Shown here: positions 9,685-22,767 of the stretch, piece by piece
How positions within the stretch are numbered: position 1 is the first letter of the stretch
How the letters are laid out: each line of letters opens with the position of its first letter
Program-made: the position numbers and the translations under genes
Assembly (NCBI GenBank): GCA_029990175.1
Contig: JARKIP010000065.1
Location: forward strand, 5,398,501 to 5,462,500
Direction: 5' to 3'
DNA length: 64,000 bases
Source of the DNA: Petunia secreta
Lineage: Eukaryota; Streptophyta; Magnoliopsida; Solanales; Solanaceae
Notes under the pieces: model-generated
Seen by the model: only the letters and a program-made list of their open reading frames with translations
The model's database searches: none
What the model was told of the DNA's origin: nothing

Positions 9685-11926
9685 TGTTGAACCCCAAAAA
9701 TTACCCTTTCTTGGAGAAAAGATAAGTTTCGGGTATATTTCAACAAAATGGGACTCCAAAGGATTTTCTTTTGGAGTCGCCACCTAATTTAAGGATTATT
9801 AGGAACCTAAGTTAACTAATGAGTGCAATTTATTCTTTATTTAAAGGAAATTAAATTAAAATCAGAGATTCTTAGGTAAGTGGTTCTGTTATTTCCGAAA
9901 GAAGGTCCCTTGCGGGAACACTTTCGAAAATCCGCTAAATGATGTTAATCCGGCGGTTTTCACGAATTTGTTAAGGATAATAAGCATATAAAGCTAATTT
10001 TATATACGGATAATATGAATAATATAAATAAAATAAGATTTTAATTATGCCGATGTTTAGATAAATAAATGACCTAATTTAAGATTAATTAAATGGATAA
10101 TGAAATATGATCAATTTGATTAATTAATAGAATAAATAAAGGTTAAATGAAGTTAGATGATTAAATAAAACACACTAAATAAATAATTGGATAATAATAA
10201 AGAGTTAATTAATTGATTGAATAAATAGATAAATAAATAAACAAATGAATGGCTTAATTAAATAAATGAATACTTATCAATTTTAATTAAATAAAAGAGT
10301 AAATGAATAATAATTAATTGATTAAATAAATAAATAAATAATTGATTAAATAAATGATTAATTGAAATTAAATAAATTAGATTAAGTAAATAAATAAATA
10401 AAGGATTAAAATTTAATTATTTTTAACTAAATAAATAAATTAGATTAGATAAATAAATAATTAAATATCCATAAATAAATAATTCAAATGCAAATTATGA
10501 CGAACGATACGATTTTAATTGGATTGGATTTGCACTCATTAATTGACAAATGATTCTAAACATCCATAAATTAATTGGTGATTCGCAAAGAAATGATACA
10601 AAGCATTCATATAAAAAATAATTTAAGTGATTTACAATAGTTATTCGCAATTCAAGTATCATTTCTATCCTACCGGGCTACTAATCCGGTCTATGGGGAA
10701 ATCCTATACAGCATGCATTTTCTAAGGGAGCGGGGAAGGATGGAGTTTAGAAGATAGAACCCGGAAGCGCAAACTCATCACTGAGCCTTGGACTTTGTGA
10801 TTTTCATTTATTCATTTCTTTTTGTTTTACATTTTCGGGGATATCAAGTCCCGAAAATGCGGAGCGATTCAAGTAACTTCCAAATGCAAGTCGTTCCCCA
10901 TTTGCGAGTTTAGCAACTCGAACTCGTCCCAAGAGGGTGTTCATGTCAAGAAAAAGAAAATAAGAGATAAGGATTAAGAAATCCGGTCACTTAAACATTC
11001 ACATTCATGTATGAAAGTTACAAAGCTAGCCGACAATAAAATTTGTAGTAAATGTAGCGAACTTCAAAACACATAAACTTAACATACATAGCCATGATAC
11101 TAGATCACGATCAAATTATGGCATCAAGACAAGCAATTTTCTTAATTAATACTTAGCATATTTCTAATCGCAACCGTGATCTCAAGATGAAACTCATGTC
11201 ACTAAACAAAAATTACCTAACTGTGGCCATAAACATCATTTTAATTTACAAATAGACTTCTAACAGAGAAAGCATGATAAACAAACTTAACCAAACAGAA
11301 AATGGAAAACCCGTAGCCTGACATGACTTAAAACTCAAAATATCTTAAGACACAAAATTATATCTTCATTCCTTAGCTAGAGACAATTGAGCAGATGGAG
11401 AGTACTTTTGACGAGAGGATTAGTAGGTTCCACACCACATACAACAAAATATAAAGAACAAATCTTGCTCGACCACTTCTTATCCACTTTTAGCTAATTA
11501 AATTAATTGCACTCTTTTAAAAATCAGACTTCACAAGCCAAACACCAAGGTCAAACCAATTTACAATAGATCTTCCTACATGAATAATGGATCAGAGAGG
11601 TACAAAGACCAACGAATTCGAAGACTTAAGATGCTTAGAGACTCAGCATATCCTTCTACATGCGAATAATTTTAACAGCCTTAGAGTAATCCAGAGAACC
11701 AACCAACTGATAAAGATTACAACAGAATCAAAGATCCATCTTAGGATTTTAAAACCAGATTTTAACCAACATCTACTCAAGGAAAACCTGGAACAGATGA
11801 CTTGCTAAAAAAGAAACAGACAGAGATATGTTATTCACATAGCATTTTCCTAATGAATAACCAGGTTTAAACACTTTCTTTTTAGGCAAATTCATTAAAC
11901 TTAAAGAAGAACATATGCAGCTAATA

Positions 11927-12766
11927 TGATAAGACCCAAACCCCCTCAAGACCCTTCACTCGGAGTCAAGCCAAGTTGATCCAAGATACCCATCTTCATT
12001 TGATATGGAAGGGTATGGAAGATGGCCTCGGGAGCGACTTGAAGACTATGCTTTGGTGCGCCATGGATGGAGGACCTTCTAGTACACTTGACGAGGCATC
12101 CGGAGCACTTTTGGAAGCAACTCAAGAGGCCACAGCACCAGGCGGACCGCCTACTCAACTAGGCCGGCCGCCTAGTTTTTGAGCACTCTCTGGATCTCCT
12201 TTAGGCGGACCGCCTCTGTAAAACGGGCGGACCGCCTACTCCAAAGGGGCTGACCGCCCACTCCAAGTAGGCTGACCGCCTACTCTACTAGGCTGGGCGC
12301 CTACTTGGGGCGCCTAGTGAGCTGAAGATGCGGGATTCCTAGTTTATTTGCTATGTTTTGGACAACTATAGCCCTATGAGGCCCTTATTGTTTTAACCCA
12401 CTTTGGGGGTATTTTTGAGCTTTCATTGCATGTAAGTGAAGTCTATAAATACTTCACAAACCTATTCAAACCTTAGTCTACCTTGATATATATGAATGAT
12501 GAAAAGAAACTATCTCTTGTTTGGAGAATCCTTTGCCTTGGTTGCTTGAATTCACTAGTGGAATCTAGTTGAGTCTTGAACCGAAAACCCGATCATTCTA
12601 TTTGCGAGCCCCAAGTGTGGCTCGAGGGTAGTTGCATAGTGTAGGTCCTCCTTGACACCGATACGAGGGTATTATGGAACGAGTTCTCCATAGTTACTTC
12701 GTAGGGAGTTCGAGTAGTGTCTCGCTCTTTATCTTTATTTCCGCGTTTCGTTTTTGATTCTTATCA
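11927..12766 (+). repeat. 5' LTR of the gypsy element
   Basis: 840 bp. A cluster of GGCGGACCGCC-type palindromes (12150-12325) lies about 130 bp upstream of a TATA box (CTATAAATACTT, 12451). It also keeps a stretch homologous to the end of the pol frame, since the 3' LTR encodes the Pol C-terminus. Confidence 0.95.
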
Positions 12767-12769
12767 TCT

Positions 12770-12785
12770 TGGTATCAGAGCAAGG
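12770..12785 (+). other. Primer binding site, initiator tRNA-Met
   Basis: TGGTATCAGAGCAAGG three bases after the 5' LTR. Confidence 0.9.
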
Positions 12786-13848
12786 CTCGGGTTTTGTTTC
12801 TACAAACCCCCGACCCTTGATTCTTCGTGCCTAGGTTGGTTTCTATCTTAGGTTCTTATTTGTTGTTGAAGAAAAAGAAGAAAACACAAAAAAAATAGAA
12901 AAGGGTTGAAAAACACAAAAATTTGATCATAGAATCTTGGTTTGTTGGACCCATTGCTTGATTGATATTGGGTTTTGTTCCTTGTTGGAAACCCGTTCTT
13001 TTGGTACCCTAAGCATCGAATTTGAAGTAGAAACACAAGGATTGAAAATTTGAAACCCTTGAAGAACTTGAAAATTTGAAACCCTAGCTATGAACATGGT
13101 GGAATGTTGAACTTTGATTGGGGTTTGATAAAATTGATTGGGGTTTGATCTCTGTGCTTGAAACAACATTGGGGTACCTTTGATTTGCCAAAACAACGTG
13201 TGGATTGATGAATTTTTGGGTGCAAAACCAAGAAAATCGTGTTTGAACTGTGCTGGAACTTGCAGTAGGCGGAGCGCCTAGCGAAACGGGCGGACCGCCT
13301 GATTTTTGCTTGCTCTCTGGACTTTACAGAGGCGGACCGCCTACTCAGAGTAGGCTGACCGCCCACTCCCCACTGCAGACACTGGGCGGACCACCTAGTC
13401 CAAACAGGTGGGGCGCCTACTCTCTGGAGAGTTGGGAATCGGGTAGTTTCTTCTAGGTTCGCTTGTTTTGTTGTTTGCATCGCTTCTAATTAGTATTATT
13501 AGAGTATAATCCTACTCGATTAGTACTAATTACTTCAAGCTACTAGGATCATCGTGCCTTAGAACGGAGACTAGAACTCAAAGAAGATCCGTAGTGCCTT
13601 TTGACTCAAGTCCTCACTCAAAGTGCTTAGCGTTCCAATCGAGTCCTATTAACTCCACTCACCCCGGAGTACATTTGGCTTTTGAGTCGAGTGATTAGGT
13701 TATGGTTCACTATTCAACTTTGTGAAGCTTTGAGTTCAAGCAAGAGTGAAATATCCACCGCCACCTAAAAGAGTGATCCGAGTGAACACAAGTGAGGGAG
13801 CGAGTGAGGTGTTTTAACTAACTCTTGTTTCTTTTCTTTGTAGGTACA
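12786..13848 (+). other. Leader of the gypsy element with a second palindrome cluster
   Basis: About 1.06 kb of untranslated leader. 13264-13425 holds six GGCGGACCGCC-like palindromes and surrounding text (TTTTTG...CTCTCTGGA) that parallels the LTR cluster, so it looks like a diverged duplicate of part of the LTR. No coding region is supported; minus-strand open frames here are shadows. Confidence 0.75.
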
Positions 13849-15231
13849 ATGGCCAACGAAGGTCAAGATTTCATCAAGGAGGCCTTGGCTAGCCTTCTTG
13901 CCAAGATGGATGTTATGACTCAAAGGATTGAGTCACTTGAAAAGGGTGCTTCAAGTACCCAAGGAGACCAAGGGACCCCGAGTGTCCCAATTGAAAAGGG
14001 GACCCCGAGTGTCCAAATTGAGACCGGTGAAGGCTCGAGTAGCCCTACCTTTACCCCGGAGCAAGTTGTTGAATTGCTCAATCAACAACGGGTAAAGGAA
14101 GATCGAGAGAGAATTGAACGAACGGGCATTCCCCGTATCTTGGATAATCCCCCAAGAAACAACCCATTACCAAGACCCATCCGAAATGTGCAACCTCTTG
14201 AGCAAGTCGATGAAGCTCAAGAAGGGGAGGAAGCCGAGTATGGTGATGATATATATGGTTTTGATGATCACTTTCAACCAAGACGTGGTATGAATTGGGG
14301 TCGTAATGTGGATCGAGGTAGGGGCCGAGGTCGAGGGCCACCTATGGGATTTGTTGGAGGGAATGCGAGAAGGGAGTATGGTGTGAATGAAGACCACTAT
14401 GGGGGCCAACCGGAGCCATTCCGTGGGGGTCGTGACAACAACAACAATCTTAATAGTGTGAAGATTACTATTCCTCCTTTCAAAGGGAGTAGTGATCCGG
14501 TGGAGTACCTAGATTGGAAGTTGTCCATGGAACGTATATTTGACACCAATGACATGCCCGAAGTGAAGAAGACTAAGTATGCTATCTCTACCTTTGAGTC
14601 CTTTGCTTCTACATGGTGGGAGTCGGTAAAGAGGAATAGAAGGAGGATGGGGATGGTTCTTAATCTTACTTGGGATGAGTTGATCCGTGTGATGGATGAA
14701 AAGTACTTGACTAACCAATACCGAGTGGACCAACAAAAGCGTCTCTATGAATTGAAACAAGGTTCCAAGTCGGTTGGGGAGTACTTCAATGAGTTTGAAC
14801 AAGTCCGGATGACTCTAGACTTGGATGAGGAAGACAATGAGACGGCCATGATCCGTTTCAAAGGGGGCTTAAACCGAGACATAGCTTCACTTTTGAAGTT
14901 TCACAAGTACAATGATCACTACAAGCTATGTGAGGATGCGGTTGAAGCCGAGAAGTGGCTCAAAGAGGAGAAATCCCTTCGCTACAAGAGTAATGCTATT
15001 ACTCCATTGAACAAGCCAAAGGATTGGAAGTCTCCTACAACTAATGCCAAATTCCAAAGTGCAAGTGGTGCGAGTGCTAGCAAGGAAGTGAAAAAGCCTT
15101 TTGAAAGGTCGACACAACCCGTGGGAGGTAACTCTAGAACTCAATTGAGTAATCCAATCTCTTCTTCTACTCAATGCTTCAAAATGTAAGGGATATGGTC
15201 ATCTCTCTAAAGATTGCCCTACTCGGAAAAC
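13849..15231 (+). pseudogene. gag: Gypsy Gag, frame broken in the zinc knuckle
   Basis: The start at 13849 (MANEGQDFIKEALASLLAKM) is preferred over an upstream in-frame ATG at 13825 because ACAATGGCC is a better context and family Gags begin with MA. A helical N-terminus, a Gly/Arg-rich RGRGRGRG stretch (about residue 160) and a Retrotrans_gag domain (about 215-370: IPPFKGSSDPVEYLDWKLSM, FASTWWESVKRN, QQKRLYELKQGSKSVGEYFNEF) are seen. The CX2CX4HX4C knuckle starts at 15175 but a run of four As (15181-15184) shifts the frame, ending this ORF at 15189. The rest of the knuckle continues in the pol frame. One base fewer would make a single Gag-Pol. Confidence 0.9.
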
Positions 15232-18200
15232 TATGGTTCTTGTTGGTGACTTGGTCTATGAGCAAGATAGTGAGCCCGAGGAAGAAGAGGGAGTAGAGGG
15301 TGAGGATGAGGGAGGTGAAGGGGAGATTACTATGATTGAAGATGATGAATCTCATGCCTTCCTTGTTGTGAGGAGGAGTCTAGGAGCCATGTGTGTAGAG
15401 GATGTTGAGACCTTGCAACGAGAGAATCTTTTTCATTCCAAATGCCGAGTCATGGGTCTCATTTGCTCTATGATCATTGACTCAGGAAGTTGTGCTAATG
15501 TTATTAGCCAAACACTTGTTACCCAATTGAAAATACCTACCTTGAAACACCCAAGTCCTTATAAGCTTCAATGGCTTAGTGAGTGTGGTGAGTTGAGGGT
15601 GGTTAAACAATGTTTGATCAAATTCAAGATTGGGAACTATGTGGATGAACACATGTTCGATGTTGTGCCTATGCAAGCATGCCACCTACTCTTTGGTAGG
15701 CCTTGGCAATTTGATCGACGTGTGGTTCATAATGGTCATGCCAACACCTATACGGTGACGCATGAGGGGAAAAAGTTTGTGCTCCAACCCATGACTCCCA
15801 AACAAGTGAGCGATGATTACAAACGGATGCGGGAGTTGAGGGAGGTGGCAAAGGCTAAGTCGGTTGTTGAGACTAGCCCTTTGTCCAAAAGCTTGGTGGC
15901 AATCCCACCTACTTCTACCGGTGGCATATGTGCCATGATGCAACCGGGCGAGATCCTAAAAGGAAATGATGGCAACAAGCTTCTCATATGCCTAGTGCAC
16001 AAAGGTATGGTTCTAAACTCTAATTGTGATTTTTCTTCTAACCCTTTGCCTAGTGTGTTTGAGAATGTTTTGAAGGATTTTGGTGACATGTTTCCGGATG
16101 AAATGCCGGATGGATTGCCTCCTTTGAGGGGCATTGAGCATCAAATAGACTTTGTCCCGGGATCCCAAATCCCGAACAAACCGGCCTATAGGAGCAACCC
16201 GGAGGATACAAGGGAATTGCAAAAGCAAGTTGATGAATTGCTCACTAAAGGCTTGGTGAGGGAAAGCTTGAGTCCTTGTGCCGTGCCCGTGATCCTTGTT
16301 CCTAAAAAGGACGGCACTTGGAGAATGTGTGTTGATTGTCGGGCCGTGAACAAAATAACGGTAAAGTACCGTCATCCTATTCCCCGACTTGATGATATGT
16401 TAGATGAATTGAGCGGTTCATGTGTGTTTAGAAAAATTGACCTTAGGTCCGGCTACCATCAAATCCGGATGAAACCCGGTGATGAATGGAAAACCGCATT
16501 CAAGACCAAATTTGGTCTCTATGAATGGTTGGTGATGCCCTTTGGGCTCTCCAATGCACCTAGCACTTTCATGAGGCTAATGAACCATGTTCTAAAGCCA
16601 TTCATCAACAAGTTTGTGGTCGTCTATTTTGACGATATATTGATCTATAGCAAATCAATAGACGACCATGTTGAACACCTTAGGCTAGTGCTTGAAAAGT
16701 TGAGAGCCGAAAAGCTCTATGCTAATTTTAAAAAGTGTGCCTTTGGTGTTGAGAAGGTGGTCTTCCTTGGGTTTGTTGTGAGTGCCCAAGGAGTGGAGGT
16801 GGATGAGTCCAAGGTAGAGGCCATACGTGATTGGCCTACTCCTACTACCGTGACTCAAGTAAGGAGCTTTCATGGTCTCGCAAGCTTTTATAGGCGATTT
16901 GTGAAGGACTTTAGCTCCATTGCCGCTCCACTCACCGAATTGGTGAAGAAGGACCAACCGTTTGTTTGGGGAGGGCCTCAAGAGAAGGCCTTCCTTGAGT
17001 TGAAAAGTAGGTTGAGTACCGCCCCTCTTTTACAATTGCCCGACTTCGGAAAGGCATTTGAGGTTGAGTGTGATGCCTCGGGGGTGGGAATTGGTGGTGT
17101 TTTAATGCAAGATAGCAAACCCATCGCCTACTTTAGTGAAAAGTTGAAAGGGGCCTCCTTGAATTATTCTACATATGACAAGGAGTTGTATGCCCTTGTG
17201 AGAGCCCTTGCCCATTGGCAACACTATCTTTGGCCTCGTGAGTTTGTAATCAAGAGTGACCATGAGTCACTCAAGCATTTGAGAGGCCAAGAGAAGCTCA
17301 ATAAGAGACATGCCAAGTGGGTTGAATTCATTGAGTCTTTTCCCTATGTGATCCAATACAAGAAAGGGAAAGACAATGTTGTGGCGGATGCGCTTTCAAG
17401 AAAGTTTGCCCTAGCCACCACTCTCACCTCTAAGCTCATGGGTTTTGAGAGCATTAAATTGATGTATGCTCATGACCCAAAGCTAAAGAGTGTCCATGAC
17501 ACTCTAGAGAAAGGGGAGAGAGTTGACAAATACCAATGGTTTGATGGTTATATCTTCAAAAATGGTAGGGTGTGCATTCCGGAGTCCTCTTGGAGAGAGT
17601 TGCTTGTGCATGAAGCACATTGCGGGGGACTCATGGGACATTTTGGCACAAGGAAGACTTTGGCCATTCTTCAAGAACAATTCCATTGGCCAAAGATGAG
17701 GGTGCATGTCGAAAAGTTTTGTGCTAATTGCCTTGAGTGCAAGCGAGCCAAATCTAAAGCCCACCCTCATGGGTTGTATACCCCTCTCCCCGTACCTACT
17801 AGTCCATGGTTGGATATCTCAATGGATTTTGTGATGGGATTACCAAGGACTAGAGGGGGCCATGATAGCATTTATGTTGTTGTGGATAGGTTCTCCAAAA
17901 TGGCTCATTTCATTCCATGCAAGAAATGTGATGATGCACAACATGTAGCAACTTTGTTTATTGAAAATGTCTTGAAGTTGCATGGTGTGCCTCAAACCAT
18001 AGTGACTGATAGGGACACTAAGTTCCTAAGTCATTTTTGGAGGTGTTTATGGGGTGCTTTGGGCACCAAGCTCTTGTTCTCCACGTCCCACCACCCCCAA
18101 ACCGATGGGCAAACGGAAGTGGTAAACCGAACCTTGGGTGCTCTTCTTAGAGCCATGACTCGAGGTAAGGCCGGGACTTGGATTGATCGTCTTCCTCTTA

Positions 18201-18988
18201 TGGAGTTTGCCTACAATCGCACATTGCATAGCATGATAGGCATGACTCCATTCGAGTGTGTTTATGGATTTAACCCCTTGATTCCCCTTGATCTAACCCC
18301 TTTGCCAAGGGAAATGGTTGTTAATTTTGAAGGTAAAGCTAGAGCCAAGGCTTTGGTTGAACTCCATGCAAAGGCGAAGAAGAACTTGGAGGAAGCTTAT
18401 GCTAAGGTTGCCGCCAAGAAGAACAAAGGACGCAAGAAGGTGGAACTCAAGAAGGGTGACTATGTGTGGGTGCACTTCCGGAAAGAAAGGTTTCCAAACC
18501 TTAGGAAAGGGAAGTTGGCACCCCGAGGAGATGGCCCATTCCAAGTGCTCTCGAAGATAAACAACAATGCTTATGTGGTCGACTTGCCAAGTGAGTATCA
18601 AGTTTCTAATACCTTCAATGTTAGTGACTTGGTTCCTTTGAATGTAGGTAATGAAGAGGCTGTGCATAATGATGAAGAGGTCGTGGATGATGCTTCGATT
18701 TCGAGGACGAAATCTTCTCAAGAAGGGGAGGATGATAAGACCCAAACCCCCTCAAGACCCTTCACTCGGAGTCAAGCCAAGTTGATCCAAGATACCCATC
18801 TTCATTTGATATGGAAGGGTATGGAAGAAGGCCTCGGGAGCGACTTGAAGACTATGCTTTGGTGCGCCATGGATGGAGGACCTTCTAGTACACTTGACGA
18901 GGCATCCGGAGCACTTTTGGAAGCAACTCAAGAGGCCACAGCACCAGGCGGACCGCCTACTCAACTAGGCCGGCCGCCTAGTTTTTGA
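15190..18988 (+). CDS. pol: Gypsy Pol (protease, RT, RNase H, integrase), open frame
   Basis: First Met at 15233, 1251 codons; numbers count from it. An acidic linker is followed by protease DSG at residues 83-85 (MIIDSGSCANVIS). RT carries FDD at 466-468 (VVYFDDILIYSKS) with DLRSGYHQI upstream. RNase H has D614 (VECDASG), YDKELYAL and VADALSR. Integrase has an HHCC finger (HEAHCGG at 793 to CANCLECK) and catalytic D865, D926 and E962, the last two 35 residues apart as in DD35E. A GPF-type C-terminal module (GDGPFQVLSKINNNAYVVDLP) follows. The frame enters the 3' LTR at 18733 and ends at 18988. All catalytic residues are present, so the enzyme set looks functional. Expression with Gag needs a frameshift at 15181-15184. 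Confidence 0.95.
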
Positions 18989-19572
18989 GCACTCTCTGGA
19001 TCTCCTTTAGGCGGACCGCCTCTGTAAAACGGGCGGACCGCCTACTCCAAAGGGGCTGACCGCCCACTCCAAGTAGGCTGACCGCCTACTCTACTAGGCT
19101 GGGCGCCTACTTGGGGCGCCTAGTGAGCTGAAGATGCGGGATTCCTAGTTTATTTGCTATGTTTTGGACAACTATAGCCCTATGAGGCCCTTATTGTTTT
19201 AACCCACTTTGGGGGTATTTTTGAGCTTTCATTGCATGTAAGTGAAGTCTATAAATACTTCACAAACCTATTCAAACCTTAGTCTACCTTGATATATATG
19301 AATGATGAAAAGAAACTATCTCTTGTTTGGAGAATCCTTTGCCTTGGTTGCTTGAATTCACTAGTGGAATCTAGTTGAGTCTTGAACCGAAAACCCGATC
19401 ATTCTATTTGCGAGCCCCAAGTGTGGCTCGAGGGTAGTTGCATAGTGTAGGTCCTCCTTGACACCGATACGAGGGTATTATGGAACGAGTTCTCCATAGT
19501 TACTTCGTAGGGAGTTCGAGTAGTGTCTCGCTCTTTATCTTTATTTCCGCATTTCGTTTTTTATTCTTATCA
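18733..19572 (+). repeat. 3' LTR of the gypsy element
   Basis: 840-bp partner of 11927-12766, starting TGATAAGACCC within the pol frame. Contains the second copy of the LTR palindrome cluster (18946-19125) and is followed by TAATA. Confidence 0.95.
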
Positions 19573-22027
19573 TAATATCACATCTCAGAGATATCAAAAG
19601 GAACAGGACTGAATAAGAGAAGCTTAAGTCATAACAATACCAGAATTGAAGCTACAGAGGTATGAGGCTATTACTTTACACATTTAGGAGAGTGGAATGG
19701 GAAGATATAATAAGGTTGCACCTGAACAAAACTTGACATCCCAAATGGAAATAAACCAACAAACACCCCACATTTCTTCATCCTTACCAAAGCACCCAAT
19801 ACCAACCTGCTACTTCTAAAAAACCAGAGAGAGACCAGAGATAAATAAAGGCTGGACCTGAACTTTACCACCCTAAAACTAGACAGGGCCTCTCATTAAC
19901 TCACCAGGCTCTCATCAAACAGGTGAGAACTCAAACCACTTCCTTCATCCAAATGCTAAACTAAGGATTCACAGACAAGGAATCTTTACAATTTTAGGGG
20001 ACTAATACATTGGGGCTCAGACCTTAGACTAGATTAGCTTATACATTCACATACAACTTGAAACAACCCCTGCTTGCCTTTTCCTAACAAGAATTACTTG
20101 CTTCCAATTCAATAGACAAAAGGCACTACAAACAGCCCCCTTACACCCCTCCTGAATCTGCAAGCCCATACAGCCCTAAAACAGAGCTCTAATCCACCTG
20201 GCAAACTACATGCACCACACCACCCTCACTCTACAGCTTCCTGAAACACTCAAGAAACTGAGGCTGCCTGCTACATCTATATATTAGCTAAAACACCCTA
20301 ATACACACCTGAGAACAAACTGAACAGATGATACTCCTGGACTTCATACAACCAGACTATCTGCAGCCCCTGAAACAGCCATCAGGACACCCTGACTCCC
20401 TCTTCTCCTCTCCAAACAAACTATGAACAGACTTCCTTCATTCTTGCTATTATACCTCACCAAAGCAGATCTCTTTACACTATCTCAACCTGAGATAATA
20501 CACCCACTGCACTCTTCTCAACAGCCAAACCACCAGAACATCTATCTACACCACCTGCCTCACTTCAAATCCCCTCACACATTCTCAGCTTTCAGAAATA
20601 AACTCCACACCCCCTATGAACCAAACAGCCCTTCACCAAGCTACCTGAACCTACAAACCTATGCTACTACAGAAACAGCCTCCACATAACTTTAAACCCA
20701 GCCATAGACTCGACTAAATCAGATTGACTACAGAGGACATTATTTTTTACTTCATACAGAAGCACACATATGAGAATAGAAACAAGTAATTATGATTCAA
20801 ACTCTTAATGATTATTCCTCTATTTAGTAGCAAAAGCAATAAAGTTTCAACCTTTAACAACGTTCAGACTTTCGAGCACTATAACGACATTTGACAGAAC
20901 ACAGTCATCGACTAATACTATAACAACTCGATTTCTAAGACAATACACAATTAATCGACGAACAGATTAAACAAACAACATACAAAAAATACCATAGTTA
21001 AGAGGATTACCTCTTGCGATGCAGTGAACAAAGGCGAGGATTCGAAGAAAGCGACTCGAAACAAGTGCGACGAGTGAGGTCGTCGACTCGGACAAGGTCG
21101 ACGACTAGAAAGGAGAGATGACGACACAAAGTCGAAAGCGACGCTTGACTCCAAAACAGAAAAAAAAACTAATATGCTATGTGTATCTCCTCCTTTAAAC
21201 TGAGAGAAAAATGTAATGTATAGAAAATGCTGCCGTTTTTTCTCTTGTCCAAGTCCCGGAAAAACTAGAACCCCTTAAATAATGAGTAAAAGATGCTTTT
21301 ATACCTGTGCAGCTAGGGTTTTCGAGCGAGCTATTTTGAATTTCAAATTTTGGTTAAAATGGACATTCTCTCTGTAGGATAAGGGAGAAAACAGTCCAAC
21401 CCCACAAAGATCGTACAGTTTCCCTCTTATCCTCAAAGATTTTGCCCGTTTGAAACCAAATCGACGCTCCAGATTTGATCCGCAAAAAATGAAGGCACCC
21501 GATCGATACAGCTATATCCTAGTACGGGAAGATGATGTGGAGGAACGTGGGGGACCATTCGTACGAGATTTGGACTGATTCGTGACTAGGAGGGAAGGGA
21601 ATTTGAGATCGCGGGTTGAATTCTTAAGGAAATGGGTCGAAGTTTTGGGGGAGACGGGTAAGAGGTGAGAAACGGGTTTCTGATCAAGGTGAAGAGGATA
21701 TGCGTGTGTGTAGTGTAAGGTGTTATAGGTATATATCTATTTGCGGAAATAAGCTAGATTGAAGGTGTAAAAAGCAATTTTAGCCCTCCTCTGAAAATAG
21801 ACTAGGAAATTAAAGGGATTGCGTGGTAGGACAGAAATTAGGATAGGCCTTGTAATTTTAGTCTTTCTTTTGAAATTAATTAATTTACTTTAACCAAATT
21901 TAATTAATTAATTTTAATTTAATTAATTTTAATCAACTAATTTTAATTTTAATTTTATTTTAATAATTGATTCTCATTTAAATAATTAGTCGTTAATTAA
22001 ATCTCGGGACGAAATTGGGTGTCAACA

Positions 22028-22045
22028 GCTGCCCCTCTTTACCCG
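22028..22045 (-). other. Polypurine tract of the gag-only element
   Basis: The minus strand reads AAAGAGGGGCAGC directly before the 3' LTR. This is the type of tract usual for Ogre/Tat elements, and it fixes the element's orientation. Confidence 0.8.
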
Positions 22046-22767
22046 GAAAAGGATGAATGAGTTTTTAGGGTAAAGAAGTTGACGAGAAACCAAGTTCGTC
22101 CCAATAAAACCAAGACTTTTGATTTCCAAGGACCAAAGGCGAGGCTTATGGCCGAACTCCGGTTTTCGAGTTGCCTACATATCTCGGGCTGAAAGAGAAT
22201 CAGGCCATATGTAGTTCAACGATACTTAGATATAAAGACTGGCACGATTGATAGAAAAGACGCACGAATAGGAAAGAATTCAAACTGACTCCTAATCCGG
22301 AATGAAGGATTAGGTAAGAATTTGCTTGTTCGAAGGCGATTCTTCAGATCCTTGTTGACGAGTATAGCTCATATCAACGATTGCCCCAGTTCACTGCTAA
22401 AAAAAAGTTCCACGTTATGCTCCAAATGCTGCTGCGGTATTGCCAGAATTCTGTAAAAACTTAACAAACGGTAAGCGAGCAACTGCTAATAAACTATAAT
22501 AATTGGAATAAGAAATAAATAAAGGGATAATAGAATATTGTAAATGCTGGTTGTGATGCTATCAACAACTTCTTCTCTCGATCAACTGACGAGGTACTCT
22601 GCCCGGGGAACCTCTAGGCTGATCATTATTCTGAAATGATAAAGTGAAACCATAAGTAAAGTGGGAACGAATTTGTAAAATGCAAGGCTTTCATAATATA
22701 AGTTGACAAAAGAGACATGGTGTCTCAAGTCGAATCGCCTATCTTTATCATCTACTTCAATTATAAC

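Larger units (their letters stand above)
11927..19572 (+). mobile_element. Young Ty3/gypsy retrotransposon, nearly intact
   Basis: 7,646 bp, TGATAAGACCC...TTCTTATCA, flanked by TAATA copies (11922-11926, 19573-19577). Two 840-bp LTRs differ at only about three positions by eye (for example near 12026 and near the 3' ends). The order is LTR, PBS, leader, gag, pol, LTR. Pol domain order PR-RT-RNaseH-IN places it in Ty3/gypsy. Pol reading on into the 3' LTR and the SQEGEDD-type tail resemble CRM-like chromoviruses; no classical chromodomain is visible, so the lineage stays open. The only lesion noted is one extra A in the gag zinc knuckle. Confidence 0.95.
9685..22027 (-). repeat. 3' LTR of the gag-only element, split by a gypsy insertion
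   Basis: Runs from TGTTGAACCCC to GGGTGTCAACA on the plus strand. Removing the gypsy element and one TAATA leaves 4,692 bp, matching the 4,703-bp copy at 29593-34295. It contains a (TAAA)n-rich AT tract (about 10020-10480). Small open frames within it (for example 11587-11808 and 20423-20689) recur only because the LTR is duplicated and show no recognisable domain. Confidence 0.92.

Noticed and set aside
10020..10480. (TAAA)n-rich tract as an origin or matrix-attachment site
   Set aside because: It is a simple AT-rich part of the LTR, present in both copies; nothing specific supports a function.
11587..11808. 73-codon open frame, duplicated at 31506-31727
   Set aside because: Same reason: LTR duplication, no recognisable protein features.
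20423..20689. 88-codon open frame present in both LTRs of the gag-only element (also 32691-32957)
   Set aside because: Conservation simply reflects near-identical LTR copies; the text is low-complexity Pro/Ser/His-rich with no domain.
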